Shown piece after piece: positions 6,152 through 7,398 of a stretch of DNA of 7,398 nucleotides. The position numbers and the translations under genes were made by a program. Source of the DNA: Longimicrobium sp. (GTDB taxonomy: Bacteria > Gemmatimonadota > Gemmatimonadetes > Longimicrobiales > Longimicrobiaceae). Each line of letters opens with the position of its first letter. Positions within the stretch are counted from its first letter, which is position 1. The stretch is taken from contig JAUJMI010000175.1 in the NCBI GenBank assembly GCA_030446945.1, positions 1 to 7,398 on the forward strand, written 5' to 3'. The notes below the pieces were generated by a model. That model saw only the letters and a program-made list of their open reading frames with translations. It was not told the origin of the DNA and did no database searches.

Positions 6152-6618
6152 CGGTTCCTCCCGGGTGAGAGCGGCAACATCGTGCGGTCGCACCGAACGG
6201 TACCGCTGCGGGCGCGCCCGGACAAGAATACGTTTGGGCGGCGCCCGCGAGCCCGCCGGCGCCCGCCCCGTCACTTGCTGATCGAGCGCAGCCGTACGGG
6301 CTCTCAGCTACAGCAGGGTTTCCCAGCTTCCAGGAAGGGGGTGGGTCCTGAATATCTTGTACGTCCAGGCTCCCATGTGTCGCTTGACGCGCCGAAGACC
6401 AGCGTCCGATGGAGCCCAGGATAGTGGAAGTCGTCCGGCGCGCCGGTGTTCGTTATCGAGAGCCGCCGGGTGTGGGTGGGGCGCGGTGCGGAAGCCGAGT
6501 CGCGGTGCCAAGCGCTGGATCGCGGGTTCGGAGGACACGCTCACGGGGATCGCGTGATCCCCCCGGTGGTCGAGATCCCGCCCGCGACGCAGCCGGAACG
6601 GCAGCCTTGAGAACTCAA
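6152..6618. other. About 470-base stretch with no convincing intact gene
   Basis: This region separates the lipoprotein start from the terminator of the mtgA-like gene. It should contain the lipoprotein promoter, but I see no good -35/-10 pair; TATTCT on the minus strand near 6226-6231 is the only weak -10 candidate. The part from about 6300 to 6440 is visibly less GC-rich than the neighbouring genes. On the minus strand a frame open from about 6540 to a TGA at 6304-6306 reads protein-like in places (for example NTGAPDDFHYPGLHRTLVFG) but has no usable start codon. A second overlapping minus frame (6544-6308) has a GTG start but odd composition. A 7-bp hairpin GGGGATC/GATCCCC with a 4-base loop lies at 6545-6562. 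The best reading is an intergenic region holding remnants of a decayed gene. Confidence 0.4.
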
Positions 6619-6652
6619 CGAGGCCGCGATCGCTCGACCGATCGCGGCCTCG
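6619..6652 (-). terminator. Strong hairpin terminator of the mtgA-like gene
   Basis: A perfect 14-bp stem (6619-6632 with 6639-6652) encloses a 6-base loop (6633-6638). Read on the minus strand it begins 7 bases after the TGA stop at 6662-6660 and is followed by GTTGAGTTCTC, which has some T's but no long T-tract. Position and stem strength make it a likely intrinsic terminator for the gene to the right. Because the stem is symmetric it could also block plus-strand transcripts. Confidence 0.75.
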
Positions 6653-6659
6653 GCCCCGC

Positions 6660-7398
6660 TCACCAGCCGCGGAAGCTCATGCGGCGGAGGATCTCGCGGC
6701 GGTACTCGGGGGTGTTGCGGGGGGTGCGCTCGCGCGGGTTGGGGAGGAGCGCGGCCAGGCCGGCCGACTGCGTGCGCGTAAGGCGGCGCGCGCTCACGTC
6801 GTAGTGCTCCCGCGCGGCCTCGGCCACGCCGAAGACGCCGTCGCCCCACTCCACCTCGTTGACGTACAGCTCCAGGATGCGGTTCTTCCCCAGGATGAGC
6901 TCCGCGGCGGGGGTGAGCGCCAGGTCGTACAGCTTGCGGACCGGGTTGCGGCAGGTGCAGCCGAACAGGTTCTTCATCAGCTGCTGCGTGAGCGTGGACG
7001 CGCCGCGGATGCGCACGCCGCCGGCGGCCTCGCGCTGCGCGTTCATCATCTCCGCGAAGTCGAAGCCGCGGTGCTGCCAGAAGCGCCCGTCCTCCGCCGC
7101 GACGACGGCGCGCGGCAGGTGGCGGGGCAGCTCCGAGAGGTCCACCCACTCCCGCCGCGCCTCGTACTCGCGCCCGGCGACCAGCGCCTGGATGCGCCGC
7201 TCGATCCGCACACCCGTGGTGGGCGGCGGCACGAAGCGGTAGACGACGAGGAGCAGGACGCAGAACAGGTAGTACGCCAGCAGCGCCCCGAGCACCCCCT
7301 GCACCTCACGCCAGGCGCGCGCGCTCCATGGGCGAGGCGGCGCCGCGGCTTCGGGCGCGGGCGGGCCCGGCCGCGCCGGCGGCTCCCAGAGGAGCGTC
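6660..7398 (-). CDS. mtgA: Monofunctional biosynthetic peptidoglycan transglycosylase (GT51), 5' end possibly outside window
   Basis: This enzyme polymerises lipid II into glycan strands at the outer face of the cytoplasmic membrane. Numbering is from GTG 7304 (214 residues). A single membrane helix lies at about 3-23, followed by the GT51 domain: EDGRFWQHRGFD (71-82, first catalytic Glu71), RGASTLTQQLMKNLF (100-114), RKLYDLALTPAAELILGKNRILELY (123-147) and EWGDGVFGVAEAA (152-164). The LPNP near 187-190 and the absence of a transpeptidase domain fit MtgA, and the length is close to the usual 220-240. The frame stays open to the right edge through about 31 Pro/Ala-rich residues (for example PPAPEAAAPPRPW). 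GTG 7304 has no good binding site and would start directly in the helix, so the true start may lie beyond 7398. The usual RKxxE glutamate of motif 3 is Asp127 here. The stop is followed at once by a strong hairpin. Confidence 0.9.
   Translation of the reverse strand, partial: TLLWEPPARPGPPAPEAAAPPRPWSARAWREVQGVLGALLAYYLFCVLLLVVYRFVPPPTTGVRIERRIQALVAGREYEARREWVDLSELPRHLPRAVVAAEDGRFWQHRGFDFAEMMNAQREAAGGVRIRGASTLTQQLMKNLFGCTCRNPVRKLYDLALTPAAELILGKNRILELYVNEVEWGDGVFGVAEAAREHYDVSARRLTRTQSAGLAALLPNPRERTPRNTPEYRREILRRMSFRGW

Noticed and set aside
6409..6804. A 131-codon plus-strand open frame
   Set aside because: Arg-rich, runs through the terminator hairpin and into the antisense of the mtgA-like gene, and has no binding site.
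1..7398. tRNA, rRNA, CRISPR arrays, insertion sequences, attachment sites
   Set aside because: I looked for cloverleaf-like segments, regularly spaced direct repeats, transposase motifs and terminal inverted repeats, and saw none that hold up.

Overview
The window is GC-rich throughout (roughly 70% by eye) with a strong G/C bias at third codon positions. It encodes an outer-membrane-style lipoprotein, a monofunctional peptidoglycan glycosyltransferase and an ABC permease fused to an M1 peptidase. This fits a Gram-negative-type soil or environmental bacterium. The style of the ABC/M1 fusion and of the small four-helix membrane protein makes me think of Gemmatimonadota (Longimicrobium-like), but that placement is inference, not proof.

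Left part (1-931, plus strand): the 3' end of a class C beta-lactamase-like serine hydrolase, a hairpin just after its stop, then a small four-helix membrane protein of unknown function with an excellent ribosome binding site. Middle (about 1012-5675, plus strand): a candidate promoter with an AAGTACTT palindrome over its -10 region, then a tight operon. The operon has an ABC-2 type ATPase (1118-2026) overlapping by 4 bases a very large permease gene whose C-terminal third is an M1-family zinc peptidase (2023-5675). The permease/peptidase gene carries an apparent one-base frameshift at about 2580. Read through it, the two halves make a single protein of about 1217 residues. As written, the first frame stops at 2605-2607 in a TGATG overlap, so a second polypeptide could start at 2607.

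Right part (5676-7398, minus strand): a short lipoprotein (6151-5801) that appears to have lost its normal C-terminus, then about 500 bases without a convincing intact gene (GC lower in 6300-6440, with traces of a possible decayed reading frame). The last gene is mtgA-like (6660 to the right edge), closed by a strong 14-bp hairpin terminator.

How the parts may work together: the ATPase should power the membrane half of the fused protein, while the M1 domain would sit on the far side of the membrane after the last helix. This links an ATP-driven transporter physically to a metallopeptidase. What it exports or cleaves cannot be read from this sequence. The mtgA-like enzyme polymerises glycan strands of the cell wall and is not obviously tied to the ABC operon.
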